A DNA stretch of 64,000 bases from DASXVX01 sp036504075 (lineage in GTDB: Bacteria; Bacillota; Sulfobacillia; Symbiobacteriales; Symbiobacteriaceae): contig DASXVX010000022.1 in the NCBI GenBank assembly GCA_036504075.1, positions 62,001-126,000 of the forward strand, in the 5' to 3' direction. Of the stretch, positions 60,635 to 64,000 are shown one piece after another. The first letter of the stretch is position 1, and every line of letters begins with the position of its first letter. The position numbers and the translations under genes were made by a program. The notes beneath the pieces are model-generated. The model saw nothing but the letters and a program-made list of their open reading frames with translations. It ran no database searches and was not told the DNA's origin.

Positions 60635-62344
60635 CTACCCAAGCCCCATCCGCGCCAGCGTGTCCGCCTTCACCGCCTCCAGGCGCTGCGCCGCCTCCGC
60701 CTCGCTCCCCCCCGTGACCGAGAAGTAGACTTTCAGCTTGGGCTCCGTGCCGGAAGGCCGTACCATGACGAACCCGCCATCGCCAAAGCGGTAATGCAGC
60801 ACGTTTGCCCGCCCCAGGGTCAGCGGATAGCTGACGTTCCGCGCATGGTCCACCCCGACCCCGGCCAGGTAGTCGTCCGTATATGCGACCGGAATGCCGG
60901 CGAATTGCGCAGGCGGGTCCCGCCGCAGCGCTTCCATGAGCGCGGCAATGCGCGCCTGCCCTTCCTGGCCCGCCAGCTTCACGCTGTGCTGCGCCTCCTG
61001 GAAGTAGCCGCAGCGCTGCCAGATCGACGAAAGCGCGTCGCACAAGGTCCGGCCCCGGGCCTTGTGCCAGGCCACGGCATCGGCCAGCATGAGCGCCGCC
61101 ATGACCGCATCCTTGTCCCGCACGAACGTGGCGCCCAGGTAACCGAGGCTCTCCTCGAACCCCAGCAGGAACGTGTGCGAGCCCGTCTCCTCGAACTCGC
61201 GAATCTTGTCCCCGATGAACTTGAACCCGGTGTGCACGTTGAGCAGGTCGACCCCATGCGCACGGCAGAGCGGCGCCACCAGGTTGGACGTGGCGATCGT
61301 CTTGATCACCGCGGCGTTGGGCGGAACAGGCCGGCTGGCGAGCAGGTAGTCCACGAGCAGCACGCCGATCTGGTTCCCGCTGAGCAGACGGTAACGCCCG
61401 CGACTGTCCCGGGCCATCGCCCCCAGGCGGTCGGCGTCCGGGTCAGTGGCGATGATCACATCCGGGCGCTCCAGTTCGGCCTGTTGGAGTGCCAGGGTAA
61501 ACACAGCGGGGTCTTCGGGGTTGGGCGTCGCCACGGTGGGGAATTCCGGGTCCGGGTCCGCCTGCTCCCGAACCACGCTGATCGGAAATCCGGCCCGGCG
61601 AAACGCCTGCTGAACGGGGATACTCCCCGTGCCGTGGATGGGCGTGTAGAGAATCCAGCAGGCCGCCCGCTCCGCCGGCGCCGTCACGGCCAAAACGATC
61701 AGATCAGTGATATAGTCCCGGTCCACCGCTGCCGGCACCGGCCTGAGCAGCCCACGCGCCCGGGCCTCCGCCTCCGGCATGGGCCGAATCGTGGTAATGT
61801 CAGCGGCCGCAAAGCCGCCGTGAATGGCCGAAGCCCGCTCGGGCGAAACCTGGCCGCCATCGGCCCAGTACACCTTGTAGCCGTTGTACTCCCGGGGGTT
61901 ATGGCTGGCGGTAATCACGATGCCGGCGATGGCGCCCAGCTTGCGGACGGCGTAGGAGAGCATGGGCGTCGGGCGGAGGCTATCCCACAAGTAGGCCTTA
62001 ATCCCGCCGGCATTCAGCGTGAGCGCCGCCTCCAGGGCGAACTCCGGGGATTGGCGGCGGGGGTCGTGGGCGATGACCACGCCCTGCGCCCGGGTTGTGT
62101 CGCCGATGGTCGCTATGTAATCCGCCAGTCCCTGCGTGGCCTGCCGGACGACGTAGCGGTTCATCCGGTTGGTCCCGGCGGCAATCATGCCCCGCATGCC
62201 GGCGGTGCCGAACTCCAGCGTCCGGTAGAACCGCTCTTCCACTTCCGCCGGATCGTGGGCGATCGACGCCAACTCCCGGCGGGTGGCGTCATCGAAGTAC
62301 GGGTGTTCAGCCCAGAGCCGGTACCGTTCGAGCGCGGTCGTCAC
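60635..62344 (-). CDS. pgcA: Phosphoglucomutase / phosphomannomutase
   Basis: A 569-residue phospho-sugar mutase that interconverts glucose-1-phosphate and glucose-6-phosphate. Phospho-serine is in TASHNP (S147), metal loop is ATDPDADRLG, sugar loop is GFEESLGY, and the C-terminal phosphate-binding region is VRPSGTEPKLK. GTG start with AAGGAG 8 nt upstream. It would take the glgP product into glycolysis. Length fits Bacillus PgcA (581). Confidence 0.94.
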   Translation of the reverse strand: MTTALERYRLWAEHPYFDDATRRELASIAHDPAEVEERFYRTLEFGTAGMRGMIAAGTNRMNRYVVRQATQGLADYIATIGDTTRAQGVVIAHDPRRQSPEFALEAALTLNAGGIKAYLWDSLRPTPMLSYAVRKLGAIAGIVITASHNPREYNGYKVYWADGGQVSPERASAIHGGFAAADITTIRPMPEAEARARGLLRPVPAAVDRDYITDLIVLAVTAPAERAACWILYTPIHGTGSIPVQQAFRRAGFPISVVREQADPDPEFPTVATPNPEDPAVFTLALQQAELERPDVIIATDPDADRLGAMARDSRGRYRLLSGNQIGVLLVDYLLASRPVPPNAAVIKTIATSNLVAPLCRAHGVDLLNVHTGFKFIGDKIREFEETGSHTFLLGFEESLGYLGATFVRDKDAVMAALMLADAVAWHKARGRTLCDALSSIWQRCGYFQEAQHSVKLAGQEGQARIAALMEALRRDPPAQFAGIPVAYTDDYLAGVGVDHARNVSYPLTLGRANVLHYRFGDGGFVMVRPSGTEPKLKVYFSVTGGSEAEAAQRLEAVKADTLARMGLG

Positions 62345-62514
62345 GCCAACATCTCCTTGCTTGCGATCCTGCTCCCGATAGTCTGCACCGAACCGGCGCC
62401 GATACCACGAAAATTCATGACGGAAATATCGAACTTTGTATTTGACAATCTCGTATTAATGATTGGCGGGACGTCCTGTGGGGCCGGGGCGTGTGAGCCA
62501 CCTCCTTTCCAGCG

Positions 62515-62541
62515 GTCCGGGTCACCTTTCCCCGGACCGTG
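62515..62541 (+). ncRNA. Structured leader hairpin before norB
   Basis: GGTCCGGG pairs with CCCGGACC (62512-62538 region) upstream of the leader terminator. Just before it lies CCACCTCCTTTCC, which resembles the 16S rRNA 3' anti-Shine-Dalgarno sequence and could pair with the norB ribosome site. Confidence 0.4.
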
Positions 62542-62550
62542 ACAGCAGCC

Positions 62551-62589
62551 GCCCCCGATGCGCAATCACTAGCGCACCGGGGGCTTTTT
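62551..62589 (+). terminator. Leader terminator 80 nt before norB
   Basis: GCCCCCG-A-TGCGC pairs with GCGCA-C-CGGGGGC (one mismatch), 8-nt loop, then TTTTT. With no gene upstream on this strand it is likely an attenuator of norB. Confidence 0.8.
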
Positions 62590-62668
62590 GCATGCGCTGC
62601 GTTGGACATAGCCTGAGCCTGGCAGGGCAACCATACTGGTATCGCGGTTACCGGGAGGTTGCATCCAC

Positions 62669-64000
62669 ATGCGCTATACGAAACTCTGGACGGCTCTGAT
62701 CCTCGTGATTGTGCTCTCATTCAGCGTGCTAGGCTACTTTGGGCGACAGATTTACCACCTGGCGCCGCCGATTCCGAACCGGGTCGTCACGCCGGATGGC
62801 GTGGTACTCTTCACCGGGCAGGAGATCAAGGACGGCCAGAACGTCTGGCAGTCCATGGGCGGCCAGGAGATGGGCACCGTCTGGGGCCATGGCGCCTATG
62901 TCGCCCCGGACTGGTCCGCCGACTGGCTCCACCGGGAACTGACCTTTATGCTGGACCGTTTGGCGCGCGATGGATTCGCGAAGGACTACGCCGGCCTGCC
63001 GGATGACGTCCAGGCGGCCGTCAGGGCGCGCCTGAAAAAAGCGATCCGCACCAACACCTTTAACCCGCAGACCGGCGACCTGACCGTCTCACCGAACCGG
63101 GCGGCAGCCATCGCAGCGGTAGGCGCCCACTACGCCGGCCTCTTCGGCCACGACCCGAAGCTGGACGCCCTGCGCAACGCCTACGCCGTGAATGCGGATA
63201 CCATCAAGGACCCGGCCCGGCAGGCCGCAATGAACGCCTTCTTCTTCTGGGCGTCCTGGGCCTGTGCCACCGACCGGCCCGGCAGCGACGTGACCTACAC
63301 CAACAACTGGCCGGCAGAGGCGCTGATCGATAACGTCCCCACAGGCCAGATCGTCGTCTGGTCGGTGATCAGCTTCGTGCTGCTGCTGGCGGGCATCGGG
63401 GCGCTGGCCTGGTACTACGCGGTCCAGGGCGGACACGGCGAAGGGGAGAGGCACATCCCCGAACGGGACCCGCTCCTGGGCCTCACCCCCACGCCATCCA
63501 TGCGGGCCACGCTCAAGTATTTCTGGGTGGTGGCAGCGCTGGCGGTGGTGCAGGCGTGCCTCGGGGCGATCGCCGCCCACTACGGTGTTGAGGGGTCGGG
63601 CTTTTACGGCATCCCCCTGGCCAAAGTGCTGCCGTACGTCATCGCCCGGACGTGGCATACGCAGCTGGGCATTTTCTGGATCGCCACGGCCTGGCTGGCC
63701 ACGGGCCTTTTCATCGCTCCGGCGGTTTCGGGCGTCGAGCCACCCTTGCAGAAGGCCGGCGTCGATTTCCTGTGGGTGGCGCTGCTGATTATCGTGGTCG
63801 GTTCCATGGCCGGGCAGTGGCTGGGCGCCATGCAACGGCTGGGCCTGGCGGCTAACTTCTGGTTCGGCCACATGGGCTACGAATACGTGGACCTCGCCCG
63901 GTTCTGGCAGCTTTTCCTGTTCGTCGGCCTGTTCCTCTGGCTGTTCCTGATGAGCCGGGCCATGTGGCCGGCCTTCAAGAAGCCCGGGGAGTCCAAGTCG
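62669..64000 (+). CDS. norB: Quinol-dependent nitric oxide reductase (qNOR), partial
   Basis: The first 444 codons of a ~750-residue membrane enzyme that reduces NO to N2O. After the first helix comes the qNOR-type outer domain with QEIKDGQNVWQSMGGQEMGTVWGHGAYVAPDWSADWLHRE (heme/quinol region), then helices including the heme-ligand region ARTWHTQLGIFWIATAWLATGLFI. Frame stays open to the window end. GGGAGG is 10 nt before the ATG. The leader has a terminator and structured elements, so expression may be conditionally attenuated. Confidence 0.92.
   Translation, partial: MRYTKLWTALILVIVLSFSVLGYFGRQIYHLAPPIPNRVVTPDGVVLFTGQEIKDGQNVWQSMGGQEMGTVWGHGAYVAPDWSADWLHRELTFMLDRLARDGFAKDYAGLPDDVQAAVRARLKKAIRTNTFNPQTGDLTVSPNRAAAIAAVGAHYAGLFGHDPKLDALRNAYAVNADTIKDPARQAAMNAFFFWASWACATDRPGSDVTYTNNWPAEALIDNVPTGQIVVWSVISFVLLLAGIGALAWYYAVQGGHGEGERHIPERDPLLGLTPTPSMRATLKYFWVVAALAVVQACLGAIAAHYGVEGSGFYGIPLAKVLPYVIARTWHTQLGIFWIATAWLATGLFIAPAVSGVEPPLQKAGVDFLWVALLIIVVGSMAGQWLGAMQRLGLAANFWFGHMGYEYVDLARFWQLFLFVGLFLWLFLMSRAMWPAFKKPGESKS

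Overview
The window reads as a chromosomal segment of a GC-rich, low-redundancy Gram-positive bacterium of the Firmicutes type, most like Symbiobacterium or a related high-GC clostridial lineage. The reasons are strong AGGAGG ribosome sites, many GTG and TTG starts, lipoprotein and ABC transporter operons of Bacillus type (NupNOPQ, MalEFG), a purine riboswitch before xpt, TipAS-type MerR regulators and an ABC-F gene with a leader attenuator. The species assignment is inference; no rRNA or tRNA gene, CRISPR array or complete insertion sequence was seen.

Left part (1-12 kb): the start of a membrane transporter, a DEAD-box helicase with a DbpA-type RNA-binding tail, a secreted DUF11/SdrD-like surface protein, a peptide-type ABC operon (binding protein, two permeases, YfiT-like DinB enzyme; no ATPases here), a YcaQ/AlkZ-type DNA glycosylase-like protein, a B3/4 protein and a MerR/TipAS regulator with its own 19-bp-spacer promoter.

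Purine block (12-17.7 kb, minus strand): xpt, then a NupN-like lipoprotein, NupO-like ATPase and NupP/NupQ-like permeases. The 5' leader carries a guanine aptamer followed directly by a ykkC-family aptamer that fits the PRPP class, sharing bases with each other and with an intrinsic terminator. This is the most striking regulatory element in the window: a two-input RNA switch on purine salvage and nucleoside uptake.

Middle (18-31 kb): a tandem FKBP isomerase, a HEAT-repeat protein, a nucleotidyltransferase-like protein, a DRG-like GTPase behind an attenuator-like leader, remnants of a nuclease-like gene, then a maltodextrin operon: a LacI-type regulator, MalE, MalF, MalG, a surface-anchored GH13 amylase and a GH15 glucoamylase. 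Two matching LacI-type operators (23236-23251 and 24431-24446) tie the regulator to the operon.

31-44 kb: a very large secreted esterase with its lipoprotein partner, a PPP-type phosphatase, a pentapeptide-repeat protein, a DUF3465-like protein, and an ABC exporter module divergent from a two-component system in which both the permease and the response regulator are frameshifted. Next comes an IS1595-like transposase homologue that has lost its catalytic residues but has a near-perfect promoter inside a 10-bp inverted repeat.

44-64 kb: a tartrate/malate-type dehydrogenase divergent from a DASS dicarboxylate transporter, small hypothetical genes, an ABC-F protein behind a seven-codon leader peptide and terminator/antiterminator, two membrane-anchored unknowns, cytochrome bd oxidase (cydAB) with a Tat-type Rieske protein, a second MerR/TipAS gene, a DUF1858 protein, an alpha-glucan phosphorylase, a four-repeat secreted protein, a phosphoglucomutase, and the start of a quinol-type nitric oxide reductase running off the right edge. 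GlgP and the phosphoglucomutase would carry the products of the maltodextrin operon into central metabolism; cydAB, Rieske and NorB suggest low-oxygen or NO-exposed respiration.
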